A DNA stretch of 64,000 nt, from assembly GCF_008360935.1 (NCBI RefSeq), contig NZ_SRXO01000003.1, forward strand, positions 1-64,000, given 5' to 3'. Source of the DNA: Siccirubricoccus phaeus (GTDB lineage: Bacteria; Pseudomonadota; Alphaproteobacteria; Acetobacterales; Acetobacteraceae). Made by a program: the position numbers and the translations under genes. Position 1 is the stretch's first letter. Each line of letters opens with the position of its first letter. Shown here piece after piece: positions 8,566 through 27,943 of this stretch. Under the pieces are notes generated by a model that was given only the letters and a program-made list of their open reading frames with translations, had not been told where the DNA came from and ran no database searches.

Positions 8566-9084
8566 TTGGACCGCACGGAAAAGCGCGAGTTCATCGCCCA
8601 CCTCGCCGCGGTGTTCGCCGATACCTCCTTCGTGCTCGTCGCCCAGAACAAGGGTCTGACGGTCGCGGATGTGAGCGATCTGCGGCGCCGCATGCGGGGC
8701 GCGGGGGCGACGTACAAGGTCGCGAAGAACCGGCTGGCCATGCTCGCCCTCGACGGCACCCGCTTCCAGGGCGTCAAGCCGCTGCTGAAGGGCCCGACCG
8801 CGCTTGCGTGGTCGAAGGACCCGGTGGCGGTGGCGAAGACCGCCACGGAGTTCGCCAGGGGTAACGACAAGTTCGTCATCCTGGGCGGGGCACTCGGGAC
8901 CCAGACGCTGAACCCCGACGGGGTGAAGGCGCTGGCCGAACTGCCCTCGCTCGAAACGCTGCGGGCGCAGCTGCTGGGTCTGCTCCAGACCCCGGCGACG
9001 CGCATCGCGGGCGTCCTGCAGGCCCCTGGCTCGCAGCTGGCACGGGTGTTCAGCGCCTTCGCAAAGAAGGACGAGGCGGCATAG
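8566..9084 (+). CDS. rplJ: 50S ribosomal protein L10
   Basis: L10 (172 residues) anchors the L7/L12 dimers on the stalk. The start is taken as TTG at 8566, giving LDRTEKREFIAHL as N-terminus, with GGAG (8555-8558) seven bases upstream. A GTG at 8488 would add 26 residues of low-complexity leader. Conserved stretches are VVAQNKGLTVAD-type (here FVLVAQNKGLTVADV) and YKVAKNRLAMLAL. The C-terminal helix that binds L7/L12 is present. rplL follows after 112 bp. Confidence 0.97.
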   Translation: MDRTEKREFIAHLAAVFADTSFVLVAQNKGLTVADVSDLRRRMRGAGATYKVAKNRLAMLALDGTRFQGVKPLLKGPTALAWSKDPVAVAKTATEFARGNDKFVILGGALGTQTLNPDGVKALAELPSLETLRAQLLGLLQTPATRIAGVLQAPGSQLARVFSAFAKKDEAA

Positions 9085-9196
9085 CCGAACGGACCGGACA
9101 AGGAACGGGATGGCCCGGCCCCGGCAATTGCCGGATGGGCCACCCCGGGGTGTTGCAAAAGTCAAGCCAAGCCATTAGATCGAAGGACACACAGAC

Positions 9197-9583
9197 ATGG
9201 CCGATCTCGCAAAGCTGGTCGAGGAGCTCTCCAGCCTGACCGTTCTGGAAGCCGCTGAGCTTTCGAAACTGCTGGAGGAAAAATGGGGCGTCTCTGCCGC
9301 GGCTCCGGTCGCGGTGGCGGCGGCGCCGGCGGCTGGCGGCGGTGCCGCGGCGGCCGCCCCGGCCGAGGAGCAGACGGAGTTCACCGTCATCCTGGCCGCG
9401 GCCGGCGACAAGAAGATCAACATCATCAAGGAAATCCGCACCATCACCGGCCTGGGCCTGAAGGAGGCCAAGGACCTGGTCGAGGGCGCGCCGAAGACCG
9501 TGAAGGAGGCTGTCTCGAAGGACGAGGCCGCCAAGATCAAGAAGGTGCTCGAGGACAACGGGGCGACCGTAGAGGTTAAGTAA
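9197..9583 (+). CDS. rplL: 50S ribosomal protein L7/L12
   Basis: The 128-residue stalk protein recruits translational GTPases. It shows the N-terminal dimerisation helix pair ([20 protein letters not shown]), an Ala/Gly-rich hinge at about residues 35-60, and a C-terminal domain with the factor-binding helix [16 protein letters not shown]. The ATG has a GAAGGA-type ribosome binding site upstream. A strong hairpin separates it from rpoB. Confidence 0.99.
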   Translation: MADLAKLVEELSSLTVLEAAELSKLLEEKWGVSAAAPVAVAAAPAAGGGAAAAAPAEEQTEFTVILAAAGDKKINIIKEIRTITGLGLKEAKDLVEGAPKTVKEAVSKDEAAKIKKVLEDNGATVEVK

Positions 9584-9659
9584 GGGGCCCGGCCAGGTCA
9601 GGCCTCGTCGCCTCGCCGGTCCCGGGCGTCCGTCGCCGGGGCCGGTACAGTTTGGGTCA

Positions 9660-9696
9660 GGTACGGGCGGGAACCCCCTGGGTTGCCGCCCGTACC
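9660..9696 (+). terminator. rplL-rpoB intergenic hairpin, candidate attenuator or processing site
   Basis: GGTACGGGCGG (9660-9670) pairs perfectly with CCGCCCGTACC (9686-9696). Inside, AACCC/GGGTT extends the stem to a 3-base loop. The following CCGTTTCTT is only weakly T-rich, so partial termination or endonuclease cleavage is as likely as full termination. E. coli has an attenuator and an RNase III site in the same interval. Confidence 0.65.
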
Positions 9697-9806
9697 GCCG
9701 TTTCTTCGCCCCGCCGGGTTGTTCCGGCCGGACGGGAAAGGGTTGGCGGACGACAGTTCGGAAGACGCCGGGCGGTTAGCCGGGGCGAGAGGGACACGGG
9801 ACAGGC

Positions 9807-13985
<4,179 letters not shown>

Positions 13986-14007
13986 GGCGGCTGCCGCCCC
14001 TGTTTGA

Positions 14008-18222
<4,215 letters not shown>

Positions 18223-18245
18223 GCCGCCTGATGCCGCAATGAAGC

Positions 18246-18277
18246 AGGCCGGGCTCCGCAAGGGGCCCGGCCTTTTT
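18246..18277 (+). terminator. Rho-independent terminator of rpoBC
   Basis: AGGCCGGGC (18246-18254) pairs perfectly with GCCCGGCCT (18265-18273), followed by a T run to 18277. Confidence 0.88.
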
Positions 18278-18554
18278 CATGCATTGCGGGGAAAGCGCGG
18301 GCGGGGGGGCTCGGCGCGCTTGACTCCCGGTGGGGGCACGCGTAGTAAGCCCGCCCTTGGCAAGGCCGGGCGCAATGCGCGGGCCGTGCCGGGATTTGGT
18401 CCTACAACGCTGCGCAGCCGGCGCCGCGGCCCCGCTTCCGGGGTTTGCTGAGGCCGGCAGCGGGTCGGGGCGCCTGCAGGGGAGCGTGAAGCTCGCCTTG
18501 CGGGCATTCGGCTTTTGGCGTCCCGGGGCCGGGGAAGTTTTGCGAAGGGGCGTC
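18278..18554 (+). promoter_or_regulatory. rpsL upstream region with candidate promoter at 18320-18348
   Basis: TTGACT (18320-18325), 17-base spacer, TAGTAA (18343-18348). This would leave a leader of about 200 bases before rpsL. The region has no supported gene; its GC-rich stems were not matched to a known leader family. Confidence 0.38.
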
Positions 18555-18926
18555 ATGCCGACGATCAACCAGCTCATCGCCCAGGGGCGCGAGCCGAACG
18601 CGAAGCGGAACAAGGTGCCCGCGCTGCAGGGCTGCCCGCAGAAGCGCGGCGTCTGCACCCGCGTCTACACCACCACGCCGAAGAAGCCGAACTCGGCGCT
18701 CCGCAAGGTCGCCAAGGTGCGGCTGACCAATGGCTACGAGGTGGTGAGCTACATCCCGGGTGAAGGCCACAACCTGCAGGAACACTCCGTGGTGCTGATC
18801 CGCGGCGGCCGCGTGAAGGACCTGCCGGGCGTGCGCTACCACATTCTCCGTGGCGTGCTCGACACCCAGGGCATCGCCAAGCGCCGTCAGCGCCGTTCGC
18901 TCTACGGCGCGAAGCGGCCGAAGTAA
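18555..18926 (+). CDS. rpsL: 30S ribosomal protein S12
   Basis: S12 (123 residues) lines the decoding centre. The accuracy loop [10 protein letters not shown] has Lys43, and RVKDLPG has Lys88 and Asp89, all in the streptomycin-sensitive form. The ATG at 18555 gives the universal MPTINQLI start with AGGGG upstream; the frame is open further 5' without support. rpsG follows after 12 bp. Confidence 0.99.
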   Translation: MPTINQLIAQGREPNAKRNKVPALQGCPQKRGVCTRVYTTTPKKPNSALRKVAKVRLTNGYEVVSYIPGEGHNLQEHSVVLIRGGRVKDLPGVRYHILRGVLDTQGIAKRRQRRSLYGAKRPK

Positions 18927-18938
18927 GGAGAGGACGAG

Positions 18939-19415
18939 ATGTCCCGCCGCCATAGCGCGCAGAAGCGCGAGGTCCTGCCGGATCCGAAATTCGGCGATAT
19001 CGTGCTCAGCCGTTTCATGAACGTGCTGATGTATGACGGCAAGAAGAGCACCGCCGAGCGGATCGTCTATGCCGCCATGGATGCGCTGAAGCGCCGCGTC
19101 GGCCCGAATGGCGACCCGCTGCGCCTGTTCCATGAGGCGATGGATAATGTGAAGCCGGCCGTGGAGGTGCGCAGCCGCCGTGTCGGCGGCGCCACCTACC
19201 AGGTGCCGGTGGAAGTGCGGCCGGAGCGGCGCCAGGCCCTGGCGATCCGCTGGCTGATCGAGAGCGCGCGCAAGCGCGGCGAGAATACGATGGAAGAGCG
19301 CCTTTCCGGCGAGCTGCAGGACGCGGCGAACAACCGCGGCGCCGCCGTGAAGAAGCGCGAGGACACGCACCGGATGGCGGAGGCGAACAAGGCCTTCAGC
19401 CATTATCGTTGGTAA
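18939..19415 (+). CDS. rpsG: 30S ribosomal protein S7
   Basis: S7 (158 residues) nucleates the 30S head. It begins [20 protein letters not shown] and contains [20 protein letters not shown]. In most proteobacteria fusA (EF-G) comes next; here tuf starts only 25 bp after the rpsG stop and fusA is absent. The sequence otherwise matches the family. Confidence 0.99.
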   Translation: MSRRHSAQKREVLPDPKFGDIVLSRFMNVLMYDGKKSTAERIVYAAMDALKRRVGPNGDPLRLFHEAMDNVKPAVEVRSRRVGGATYQVPVEVRPERRQALAIRWLIESARKRGENTMEERLSGELQDAANNRGAAVKKREDTHRMAEANKAFSHYRW

Positions 19416-19440
19416 CGCTAGCCGATCGGGAACGACGACA

Positions 19441-20628
<1,188 letters not shown>

Positions 20629-20646
20629 GGCGCGGACCCGCACACC

Positions 20647-20955
20647 ATGGACAGCCAGAATATCCGGATCCGCCTCAAGGCGTTCGATCACCGCGTGCTC
20701 GATGGCAGCACGCGGGAGATCGTCAACACCGCGAAGCGGACCGGCGCACGGGTGCGCGGGCCGATCCCGCTGCCGACCGAGATCGAGCGGTTCACCGTGA
20801 ACCGCTCCCCGCATGTCGATAAGAAGAGCCGCGAGCAGTTCGAGATCCGGACGCATCGCCGGCTGCTGGATATCGTCGATCCCACGCCGCAGACCGTGGA
20901 CGCGCTGATGAAGCTCGACCTGGCCGCGGGTGTGGACGTCGAGATCAAGCTCTGA
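20647..20955 (+). CDS. rpsJ: 30S ribosomal protein S10
   Basis: S10 (102 residues) sits in the 30S head and also binds the NusG KOW domain and NusB. The sequence [19 protein letters not shown] and the loop [22 protein letters not shown] (start only quoted in part: [13 protein letters not shown]) are diagnostic. It heads the S10 operon here and follows tuf closely. Confidence 0.99.
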   Translation: MDSQNIRIRLKAFDHRVLDGSTREIVNTAKRTGARVRGPIPLPTEIERFTVNRSPHVDKKSREQFEIRTHRRLLDIVDPTPQTVDALMKLDLAAGVDVEIKL

Positions 20956-20977
20956 TCGCCCGCAGGAGTAGCGTATC

Positions 20978-21697
20978 ATGTCGGCCAAGACCGGGCGCAC
21001 CGGGCTGATCGCCAAGAAGCTGGGGATGACCCGCCTCTTCAACGAGGATGGCAGCACCGTGCCTGTCACCGTGCTCCACCTGGATGAGGTGCGGGTGATC
21101 GCGCGCCGCAGCGCGGAGAAGGATGGCTATGACGCCGTCCAGCTCGGCATCGGCCGCGCCAAGCCGAAGAACGTCACCAAGGCCAATCGCGGCCACTTCG
21201 CCAAGGCCGGCGTCGAGGCGCCGAAGAAGCTGGTGGAATTCCGCGTCGGCGCCGATGCCGCGCTCGATCCGGGCGCGAAGCTCTCGGCCACGCATTTCGT
21301 GAAGGGCCAGAAGGTGGACGTCACCGGCGTCACCCAGGGCAAGGGCTTCGCGGGCGCGATGAAGCGCTGGAACTTCGCTGGTCTCGAGGCCTCGCACGGC
21401 GTCTCGATCAGCCACCGTTCGCACGGCTCCACCGGCAACCGCCAGGATCCGGGCAAGACCTTCAAGAACAAGAAGATGGCCGGCCACCTGGGTGTGGAGC
21501 GCGTCACCACGCAGAATCTCGAGATCGCCGGTTACGATCTCGACAAGGGGCTGCTGCTGGTGAAGGGCGCAGTGCCTGGGGCCAAGGGAGCTTACGTGTT
21601 GGTGCGCGACGCCATCAAGCGCGCGCGCCATGCCGATGCGCCTTTCCCGGCCGGCCTCTCTTCTGACGCGCCGGCTGCGCCGGCCGCGGACGCCTAA
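20978..21697 (+). CDS. rplC: 50S ribosomal protein L3
   Basis: L3 (239 residues) is an early assembly protein reaching to the peptidyl transferase centre. It contains the [18 protein letters not shown] region, whose Gln is methylated in E. coli L3, and [17 protein letters not shown]. Compared with the E. coli protein (209 residues) it has an Ala/Pro-rich C-terminal tail ([12 protein letters not shown]). GCAGGAG precedes the ATG. Confidence 0.99.
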   Translation: MSAKTGRTGLIAKKLGMTRLFNEDGSTVPVTVLHLDEVRVIARRSAEKDGYDAVQLGIGRAKPKNVTKANRGHFAKAGVEAPKKLVEFRVGADAALDPGAKLSATHFVKGQKVDVTGVTQGKGFAGAMKRWNFAGLEASHGVSISHRSHGSTGNRQDPGKTFKNKKMAGHLGVERVTTQNLEIAGYDLDKGLLLVKGAVPGAKGAYVLVRDAIKRARHADAPFPAGLSSDAPAAPAADA

Positions 21698-21709
21698 GGA
21701 CCAATGACG

Positions 21710-22330
21710 ATGCAGGTTCCGGTCATCACGCTGGATAACGGCTCGGCTGGTGAGATCGAGCTGCCGGAGGCGCTGTTCGCGGCGCAGCCGCGCGCCGATA
21801 TCATGGCGCGCGTCGTGCACTGGCAGCTCGCCAAGCGGCGGGCGGGCACCCACAAGGTGAAGGGGATGGGCGAAGTCTCCGGCACCACCAAGAAGCCATA
21901 CCGGCAGAAGGGCACGGGCAATGCCCGTCAGGGCTCGCTGCGGGCGCCGCAATTCCGCACGGGCGGCGCGGTGCATGGCCCGGTGGTGCGCGACCATGGC
22001 TATTCGCTGAACAAGAAGGTGCGGCGGCTCGGCCTCATCAGCGCGCTCAGCCAGAAGGCGGCCGAGGGCAAGCTGGTGGTGCTGGAGGCGGCGACGGCCG
22101 GCGGGACGGCGAAGACCTCGGCGGTGGCGAAGCAGCTCAAGGCGCTTGGCTGGAGCAGCGCGCTGGTGGTGGATGCCGCGGTGGAGGAAGGCTTCGGCCG
22201 CGCCATCGGCAACCTGCCGCATATGCACGTGCTGCCGACCATCGGCGCCAATGTCTACGACATCCTGAACCATGACGTGCTGGCCGTGACCCGCGCCGGC
22301 CTCGAGGCGCTGAAGGAGCGGCTGGCATGA
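21710..22330 (+). CDS. rplD: 50S ribosomal protein L4
   Basis: L4 (206 residues) lines the exit tunnel. The extended loop [19 protein letters not shown] is intact. The start at 21710 is preferred: AGGA (21697-21700) is nine bases away, versus three for the ATG at 21704 that would add Met-Thr. The stop overlaps the rplW start by 4 bp (ATGA). Confidence 0.98.
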   Translation: MQVPVITLDNGSAGEIELPEALFAAQPRADIMARVVHWQLAKRRAGTHKVKGMGEVSGTTKKPYRQKGTGNARQGSLRAPQFRTGGAVHGPVVRDHGYSLNKKVRRLGLISALSQKAAEGKLVVLEAATAGGTAKTSAVAKQLKALGWSSALVVDAAVEEGFGRAIGNLPHMHVLPTIGANVYDILNHDVLAVTRAGLEALKERLA

Positions 22331-22650
22331 GCGCGACGACCGCACGGCCGCTGCTCTCCAAGGAGCAGCAGTACCAGACCATCCTTGCGCCGCTGGTGAC
22401 GGAGAAGGCGACCGCGCTTTCCGAGAAGAACCAGGTGGTCTTCCGCGTGCCGCTCTCGGCCTCCAAGCCGGAGATCAAGGCGGCGGTCGAAGGCCTGTTC
22501 GGCGTGAAGGTGCTGGCGGTGAACACGCTGGTGGTGAAGGGCAAGACCAAGCGCTTCAAGGGCCGGCCTGGCCAGCGTTCGGACTGGAAGAAGGCGATGG
22601 TGCAGCTGGCCGAAGGCCAGAGCATCGACCTGACCACGGGGCTTGCGTGA
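22327..22650 (+). CDS. rplW: 50S ribosomal protein L23
   Basis: L23 (107 residues) is at the tunnel exit and docks trigger factor and SRP. It shows the pattern [13 protein letters not shown], then [21 protein letters not shown] 4-bp overlap with rplD and a 4-bp gap to rplB indicate translational coupling. GAAGGAG lies inside the end of rplD. Confidence 0.98.
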   Translation: MSATTARPLLSKEQQYQTILAPLVTEKATALSEKNQVVFRVPLSASKPEIKAAVEGLFGVKVLAVNTLVVKGKTKRFKGRPGQRSDWKKAMVQLAEGQSIDLTTGLA

Positions 22651-22654
22651 CGCC

Positions 22655-23491
22655 ATGGCACTGAAGAGCTTCAATCCCGTCACGCCGAGCCTGCGCGGCA
22701 CCATCCTGGTGAAGCGCAACGAGCTGTGGAAGGGCGCGCCAGTCAAGGGCCTGACGGAGGGCAAGCATTCCTCCGGCGGGCGCAACAACCATGGCCGCAC
22801 CACGGTCCGGTTCCGCGGCGGCGGACACAAGCAGACCTACCGCATCGTGGACTTCAAGCGCCGCGCGAAGTTCAACGTGCCGGCGGTGGTCGAGCGGCTG
22901 GAGTATGACCCGAACCGTACCGCCTGGATCGCGCTCCTGAAGTACCAGGATGGCGAGCTGGCCTATATCCTCGCGCCGCAGCGGCTGAAGGCCGGCGACG
23001 CGGTGATCGCCGGCGACCGTGCCGACATCAAGCCGGGCAATGCGATGCCGCTGGGCGCGATTCCGGTCGGGACGATCGTCCATAACGTCGAGCTGAAGCC
23101 CGGTGCGGGCGGCAAGATCGCGCGCGCGGCGGGCACCTATGTGCAGCTCGTCGGCAAGGATGCCGGCTATGCGCAGATCAAGCTGATGTCCGGCGAGCTG
23201 CGGACGGTGCGGGCCGAGTGCATGGCGACCGTCGGCGCGGTCTCCAACCCGGACAATTCCAACCAGCAGATCGGCAAAGCCGGTCGTTCCCGCTGGCTGG
23301 GCCGCCGCCCGCACAACCGCGGCGTGGTGATGAACCCGGTCGACCACCCGCATGGCGGTGGTGAGGGGCGCACCAGCGGCGGCCGTCATCCGGTCACGCC
23401 CTGGGGCAAGCCGACCAAGGGCGCGAAGACGCGCAACAACAAGCGGACCGACCGGCTCATCGTCCGGCGCCGCCACGCGACGAAGGGCTGA
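22655..23491 (+). CDS. rplB: 50S ribosomal protein L2
   Basis: L2 (278 residues) is required for subunit joining and peptidyl transferase. Conserved features are [15 protein letters not shown] at the N-terminus, the Gly-rich RNA-binding stretches and the C-terminal [13 protein letters not shown] with its functionally important His. An in-frame TTG at 22643 could add four residues, but MALK is the conserved start. Confidence 0.99.
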   Translation: MALKSFNPVTPSLRGTILVKRNELWKGAPVKGLTEGKHSSGGRNNHGRTTVRFRGGGHKQTYRIVDFKRRAKFNVPAVVERLEYDPNRTAWIALLKYQDGELAYILAPQRLKAGDAVIAGDRADIKPGNAMPLGAIPVGTIVHNVELKPGAGGKIARAAGTYVQLVGKDAGYAQIKLMSGELRTVRAECMATVGAVSNPDNSNQQIGKAGRSRWLGRRPHNRGVVMNPVDHPHGGGEGRTSGGRHPVTPWGKPTKGAKTRNNKRTDRLIVRRRHATKG

Positions 23492-23496
23492 GCGCG

Positions 23497-23775
23497 ATGC
23501 CGCGGAGCGTATGGAAGGGGCCGTTCGTGGACGGCTACCTGCTGAACAAGGCGGAGGCCGCACGGGCTTCGACGCGGAACGAGATCATCAAGATCTGGTC
23601 GCGCCGCAGCACCATCCTGCCGCAGTTCGTCGGCCTGACCTTTGGCGTCTACAACGGGAAGAAGTTCATCCCGGTGCAGGTGAACGAGAACATGGTCGGC
23701 CACAAATTCGGTGAGTTCTCGCCGACGCGGACCTTCACCGGACATTCGTCCGACAAGAAGGCGAAGCGGGGCTGA
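23497..23775 (+). CDS. rpsS: 30S ribosomal protein S19
   Basis: S19 (92 residues) binds S13 in the 30S head near the A-site tRNA. It begins [20 protein letters not shown] and ends with the typical basic [16 protein letters not shown] region. It sits 5 bp after rplB and 1 bp before rplV. Confidence 0.99.
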   Translation: MPRSVWKGPFVDGYLLNKAEAARASTRNEIIKIWSRRSTILPQFVGLTFGVYNGKKFIPVQVNENMVGHKFGEFSPTRTFTGHSSDKKAKRG

Positions 23776-23776
23776 G

Positions 23777-24178
23777 ATGAGCAAGCCGAAGCATGAGCGC
23801 AGCCTCGCCGAAACCGAGGCCCAGGCGGTGACGCGGAACATCCGCGTGTCTCCGCGCAAGCTGAACTTGGCGGCCGGCCTTATCCGCGGCCGCCGGGCGC
23901 AGGACGCGATCGCGACGCTGGCCTTCAGCAAGCGCCGCATCGCCCAGACGGTGAAGAAGACGCTGGAAAGCGCCATCGCCAACGCCGAGAACAACCACCA
24001 GCTCGATGTTGATCAGCTCGTGGTCTCGCGCGTGGAGGTGGGGCGCAGCCAGGTGATGAAGCGCTTCATGGCGCGGGGCCGTGGCCGCGCCGCCCGGGTG
24101 GAGAAGTGGTTCAGCCACCTCACTATCGTGGTGGCGGAGCAGCAGGCCGCGCCGGCGGCAGAGCGGGAGGCCGCGTAA
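23777..24178 (+). CDS. rplV: 50S ribosomal protein L22
   Basis: L22 (133 residues) extends a hairpin into the exit tunnel. The [19 protein letters not shown] block and the basic hairpin [20 protein letters not shown] are present. An N-terminal extension of about 15 residues and an Ala/Glu-rich tail make it longer than the 110-residue E. coli protein. The ATG at 23777 overlaps no upstream coding; longer starts would run into rpsS. Confidence 0.98.
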   Translation: MSKPKHERSLAETEAQAVTRNIRVSPRKLNLAAGLIRGRRAQDAIATLAFSKRRIAQTVKKTLESAIANAENNHQLDVDQLVVSRVEVGRSQVMKRFMARGRGRAARVEKWFSHLTIVVAEQQAAPAAEREAA

Positions 24179-24179
24179 C

Positions 24180-24857
24180 ATGGGTCACAAGGTCAATCCG
24201 GTCGGCTTCCGGCTCGGCATCAACCGCACCTGGGACAGCCGCTGGTTCGCCGATGGCGACTACTCGAAGCTGCTGCACGAGGACCTGAAGCTGCGCGACA
24301 CGCTGCGCACCCGGCTGAAGGGTGCGGGTGTCAGCCGCGTGGTGATCGAGCGTCCGGCGAAGAAGCCGCGGGTGACGATCCATGCCGCGCGTCCTGGCGT
24401 CGTCATCGGCAAGAAGGGCGCCGATATCGAGAATCTGCGCAAGGACATGGCCAAGCTGGCCGGTGCCGAAGTGGCGCTGAACATCGTGGAGATCCGGAAG
24501 CCCGAGATCGACGCGACGCTGGTGGCCGAGAACATCGCGCAGCAGCTCGAGCGCCGCGTGGCTTTCCGTCGCGCGATGAAGCGCGCCGTGCAATCCGCCA
24601 TGCGGCTGGGTGCCGGCGGGATCCGAATCAATTGCTCTGGCCGGCTGGGCGGGGCGGAGATCGCGCGGATGGAGTGGTACCGCGAGGGGCGGGTGCCGCT
24701 GCACACGCTGCGCGCAGATATCGATTTCGGCGTGGCGACGGCGAAGACGACTTACGGCACCTGCGGCGTGAAGGTCTGGATCTTCAAGGGTGAGATTCTG
24801 GCGCATGACCCGCTGGCGCAGGACAAGCGCGCCGCCGAGCAGGCGCCGCAGCGCTGA
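24180..24857 (+). CDS. rpsC: 30S ribosomal protein S3
   Basis: S3 (225 residues) lines the mRNA entry channel. It starts [14 protein letters not shown]. The KH domain motif is visible as [18 protein letters not shown], and the C-terminal domain as [20 protein letters not shown]. The ATG at 24180 lies one base after the rplV stop. Confidence 0.99.
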   Translation: MGHKVNPVGFRLGINRTWDSRWFADGDYSKLLHEDLKLRDTLRTRLKGAGVSRVVIERPAKKPRVTIHAARPGVVIGKKGADIENLRKDMAKLAGAEVALNIVEIRKPEIDATLVAENIAQQLERRVAFRRAMKRAVQSAMRLGAGGIRINCSGRLGGAEIARMEWYREGRVPLHTLRADIDFGVATAKTTYGTCGVKVWIFKGEILAHDPLAQDKRAAEQAPQR

Positions 24858-24869
24858 GGAATTGGGATC

Positions 24870-25289
24870 ATGCTGCAGCCTAAGCGCACGAAATTTCGCA
24901 AGGCCCATAAGGGCCGCATCAAGGGCCTGGCCAAGGGCGGCTTCTCGCTGTCCTTCGGTGGCTTCGGCCTGAAGGCGCTGGAGCCGGAGCGCGTCACGGC
25001 GCGGCAGATCGAGGCGGCGCGCCGCGCGATCACCCGCGCCATGAAGCGCCAGGGCCGCGTCTGGATCCGCATCTTCCCGGATGTGCCGGTCTCGACCAAG
25101 CCGGCCGAGGTCCGCATGGGCTCCGGCAAGGGCGCGCCGGAATACTGGGTGGCGCGGATCAAGCCGGGCCGCGTCATGTTCGAGATCGACGGCGTCTCCA
25201 CCGAGACGGCGCGGGAAGCGCTGACCCTCGGCGCGGCCAAGCTGCCGATCCGCACCAAGATCGTCGCCCGCCTCGGCGGGGAGGCCTGA
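24870..25289 (+). CDS. rplP: 50S ribosomal protein L16
   Basis: L16 (139 residues) sits near the A-site tRNA elbow. Diagnostic stretches are [19 protein letters not shown] and [20 protein letters not shown]. Length is as expected (E. coli 136). It lies 12 bp after rpsC. Confidence 0.99.
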   Translation: MLQPKRTKFRKAHKGRIKGLAKGGFSLSFGGFGLKALEPERVTARQIEAARRAITRAMKRQGRVWIRIFPDVPVSTKPAEVRMGSGKGAPEYWVARIKPGRVMFEIDGVSTETAREALTLGAAKLPIRTKIVARLGGEA

Positions 25290-25294
25290 AGGTT

Positions 25295-25510
25295 ATGACC
25301 AAGATCGTCGATATCCGCGCGAAGACGCCGGACGAGCTGCAGACGCAGCTTCTCGACCTGCGGAAGGAGCAGTTCAACCTGCGCTTCCAGCGGGCGACCG
25401 GCCAACTCGAGGCGACGGGCCGCATCAAGGCGGTGCGGCGCGACATCGCCCGCATCAAATTCGTCCTGCACGAGCGGAAGCGCTCGGCAGCTTCTCAACC
25501 CAAGGCTTAA
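25295..25510 (+). CDS. rpmC: 50S ribosomal protein L29
   Basis: L29 (71 residues) is a two-helix protein at the tunnel exit next to L23. It has the [20 protein letters not shown] helix and the [14 protein letters not shown] helix. The tail is slightly Ala/Ser extended. Confidence 0.97.
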   Translation: MTKIVDIRAKTPDELQTQLLDLRKEQFNLRFQRATGQLEATGRIKAVRRDIARIKFVLHERKRSAASQPKA

Positions 25511-25526
25511 GGGGAGACCGGCGGCA

Positions 25527-25799
25527 ATGCCGAAGCGCGTCCTCACGGGCCGGGTGGTCAGCGACAAGATGGACAAGACGGTCACCGTCCTTGTCGAGCG
25601 TCGCGTGATGCATCCGCTCTACAAGAAGTTCATCAAGCGCTCGAAGAAGTATGCGGCGCATGACGAGGCCAACCTGTGCAAGGAAGGCGATGTCGTGCAG
25701 ATCGAGGAATGCCCGCCGATCTCGAAGCGCAAGGCCTGGACCGTGGTCCAGCGGAACGGTGCGCCGGTCGCCGCGCCGGCTGAGGCGGTGGCGTCGTGA
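25527..25799 (+). CDS. rpsQ: 30S ribosomal protein S17
   Basis: S17 (90 residues) is an OB-fold primary binder of 16S rRNA. Diagnostic blocks are [20 protein letters not shown] and [14 protein letters not shown]. Its TGA overlaps the GTG start of rplN (GTGA at 25796-25799). Confidence 0.98.
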   Translation: MPKRVLTGRVVSDKMDKTVTVLVERRVMHPLYKKFIKRSKKYAAHDEANLCKEGDVVQIEECPPISKRKAWTVVQRNGAPVAAPAEAVAS

Positions 25800-26164
25800 T
25801 CGGGGTCGAAGCCAATCTGGACGTCGCCGACAATTCCGGCGCGCGTCGCGTGCAGTGCATCAAGGTGCTCGGCGGCTCGAAGCGGAAGACGGCTTCGGTC
25901 GGCGATGTCATCGTCGTTTCCGTGAAGGAGGCGATTCCGCGTGCCAAGGTGAAGAAGGGCGAGGTGCATCGCGCCGTCATCGTCCGCACCGCCTACCCGG
26001 TGCGGCGCATCGATGGCACGGCGATCCGCTTCGACAACAACGCCGCCGTGCTGATCAACAAGCAGGGCGAGCCGATCGGCACCCGCATCTTCGGCCCGGT
26101 GGTGCGCGAGCTGCGGGCGCGGAAGTACATGAAGATCATCTCGCTGGCGCCGGAGGTCCTGTAG
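25796..26164 (+). CDS. rplN: 50S ribosomal protein L14
   Basis: L14 (122 residues) binds at the subunit interface and contacts RsfS. It starts with GTG (25796) overlapping the rpsQ stop. Conserved blocks are [20 protein letters not shown] and [13 protein letters not shown]. Length equals the usual 122. Confidence 0.99.
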   Translation: MIGVEANLDVADNSGARRVQCIKVLGGSKRKTASVGDVIVVSVKEAIPRAKVKKGEVHRAVIVRTAYPVRRIDGTAIRFDNNAAVLINKQGEPIGTRIFGPVVRELRARKYMKIISLAPEVL

Positions 26165-26167
26165 GCC

Positions 26168-26488
26168 ATGGCCGCGAAGATCAAGAAGGGCGACACGGTC
26201 GAGGTGCTGACCGGTCGCGACAAGGGCAAGCGTGGGGAAGTGCTGGCGGTGCGCCCGGATGAGACGCGCGCGCTGGTGCAGGGCGTGAACATCGTGAAGC
26301 GCCACCAGAAGCCGACCGGCATGAACCAGCCGGGCGGGATCGTGGAGAAGGAGGCGGCGATCCACCTCTCTAACCTGGCGCTGATCGATCCGAAGACCGG
26401 CAAGGCCACCCGCGTCGGCTTCCGCATCCTGGAGGATGGCCGGAAGGTGCGCGTGGCGAAGCCCTCCGGCGAGGTGCTTGACGCATGA
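26168..26488 (+). CDS. rplX: 50S ribosomal protein L24
   Basis: L24 (106 residues) initiates 50S assembly. An N-terminal KOW motif is visible ([19 protein letters not shown]), then [20 protein letters not shown]. Its stop overlaps the rplE start (ATGA at 26485-26488). Confidence 0.99.
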   Translation: MAAKIKKGDTVEVLTGRDKGKRGEVLAVRPDETRALVQGVNIVKRHQKPTGMNQPGGIVEKEAAIHLSNLALIDPKTGKATRVGFRILEDGRKVRVAKPSGEVLDA

Positions 26489-27159
26489 GCGATTCGAAGA
26501 AGGGCGGGCCGAAGGGCGCCGCCAAGAAGCCCGCCGAGAGCGGGCGCGAGGAAGGCCGCAGCGGCGGCACGCAGATCGCGGCGGCGGCCGGCAAGGCTGC
26601 GGCGTCGCCGGGCGAGAAGCCGCGCCTGGCCGCCTACTATGCCGAGGTGGTGCGGGCCGAGCTGGTGAAGGAATTCGGGTACAAGAACCCGATGGAAGTG
26701 CCGAAGCTCGAGAAGATCGTCATCAACATGGGTGTCGGCGAGGCGGCGGGCGACCAGAAGAAGCTCGACGCCGCGGTGGCGGATCTGACGGCGATCTCCG
26801 GCCAGAAGCCGGTGCGGACCAAGGCGAAGAAGGCGATCGCCGGCTTCAAGATCCGCGCCGGCCAGCAGATCGGCTGCAAGGTGACGCTGCGCAAGGCGCG
26901 GATGTACGAGTTCCTCGACCGGCTCGTCACCATCGCCCTGCCGCGGGTGCGGGACTTCCGCGGCATCCCGGGCAACCGGGGCTTCGATGGCCGTGGCAAC
27001 TACGCCATGGGGCTGAAGGAGCAGATCGTCTTCCCCGAGATCAACTACGACCGGGTGGACACGGTGCGCGGGATGGACATCCAGTTCGTCACCACGGCGA
27101 AGACCGACAAGGAAGCGAAGGCGCTGCTCAAGGCGTTCCAGCTTCCCTTCCAGAATTGA
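26485..27159 (+). CDS. rplE: 50S ribosomal protein L5 with N-terminal extension
   Basis: L5 (224 residues) binds 5S rRNA and P-site tRNA. The family core starts near residue 46 ([20 protein letters not shown]). The preceding 45 or so residues are Lys/Ala/Gly-rich and absent from the 179-residue E. coli L5. The ATG overlaps the rplX stop by 4 bp, and there is no good internal start before the core, so the extension is probably real. Core blocks ([34 protein letters not shown]) are normal. Confidence 0.96.
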   Translation: MSDSKKGGPKGAAKKPAESGREEGRSGGTQIAAAAGKAAASPGEKPRLAAYYAEVVRAELVKEFGYKNPMEVPKLEKIVINMGVGEAAGDQKKLDAAVADLTAISGQKPVRTKAKKAIAGFKIRAGQQIGCKVTLRKARMYEFLDRLVTIALPRVRDFRGIPGNRGFDGRGNYAMGLKEQIVFPEINYDRVDTVRGMDIQFVTTAKTDKEAKALLKAFQLPFQN

Positions 27160-27209
27160 TCTTGGAAAACCGCCCGGCCTGCCGGGCAGGTTCCGGAGGA
27201 TAGAATCGC

Positions 27210-27515
27210 ATGGCCAAGACTTCGGCAGTGGAGAAGAACAAGCGGCGCGAGCAGCTCTCCAAGCTGCATGGCGACAAGCGCGCTGCGCTGAAGGCGGTGG
27301 TGATGGATCGCAGCCTGCCGGTCGAGGACCGGTTCGAGGCGACGCTGAAACTCGCCCAGCTTCCGCGCAACGGCGCCAAGGTGCGCGTCCGTCTGCGCTG
27401 CGAGCTGACCGGCCGCCCGCGTGGCAATTACCGCAAGTTCAAGCTCAGCCGGAACATGCTGCGGGACCTGGCCAATAATGGCCAGATCCCCGGCGTGACC
27501 AAGGCAAGCTGGTAA
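27210..27515 (+). CDS. rpsN: 30S ribosomal protein S14 (zinc-free form)
   Basis: S14 (101 residues) is the long form without the Cys4 zinc motif, found in most proteobacteria. Characteristic are [38 protein letters not shown] and the terminal [19 protein letters not shown] is found upstream of the ATG. Confidence 0.99.
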   Translation: MAKTSAVEKNKRREQLSKLHGDKRAALKAVVMDRSLPVEDRFEATLKLAQLPRNGAKVRVRLRCELTGRPRGNYRKFKLSRNMLRDLANNGQIPGVTKASW

Positions 27516-27530
27516 GGGAGCGCGCGCAGC

Positions 27531-27929
27531 ATGTCGCTGTCCGATCCGCTCGGGGATCTCCTCACCCGCATCCGCAACGCCCAGGCGGCGCGGCAGAGCC
27601 GTTGCGTGGCGCCCGCCTCGCGGCTCCGCACCGACGTCCTCGAGGTGCTGAAGCGGGAGGGCTATATCCGCGCCTGGCGCGTGGAGGAGCTGCGCCCCGG
27701 CATCCGCAATATCGAGATCGAGCTGAAGTACTCGGAAGGCGAGCCGGCCATCAAGGAGATCACCCGCGTCTCCAAGCCCGGCCGCCGCGTGTACAGCAAG
27801 ATCAAGGAGCTGCCGAAGTTCTACAACGGCCTCGGCATCTCCATCCTCTCCACGCCCCGTGGCGTGATGAGCGACAATGAGGCCCGCGCTGCCAATGTCG
27901 GCGGCGAGGTCCTCTGCCGCGTGTTCTGA
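27531..27929 (+). CDS. rpsH: 30S ribosomal protein S8
   Basis: S8 (132 residues) binds the central domain of 16S rRNA and in E. coli represses the spc operon. It starts [20 protein letters not shown] and contains [20 protein letters not shown]. The gap to rplF is 14 bp. Confidence 0.99.
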   Translation: MSLSDPLGDLLTRIRNAQAARQSRCVAPASRLRTDVLEVLKREGYIRAWRVEELRPGIRNIEIELKYSEGEPAIKEITRVSKPGRRVYSKIKELPKFYNGLGISILSTPRGVMSDNEARAANVGGEVLCRVF

Positions 27930-27943
27930 GGGAGGGAGAGAGC

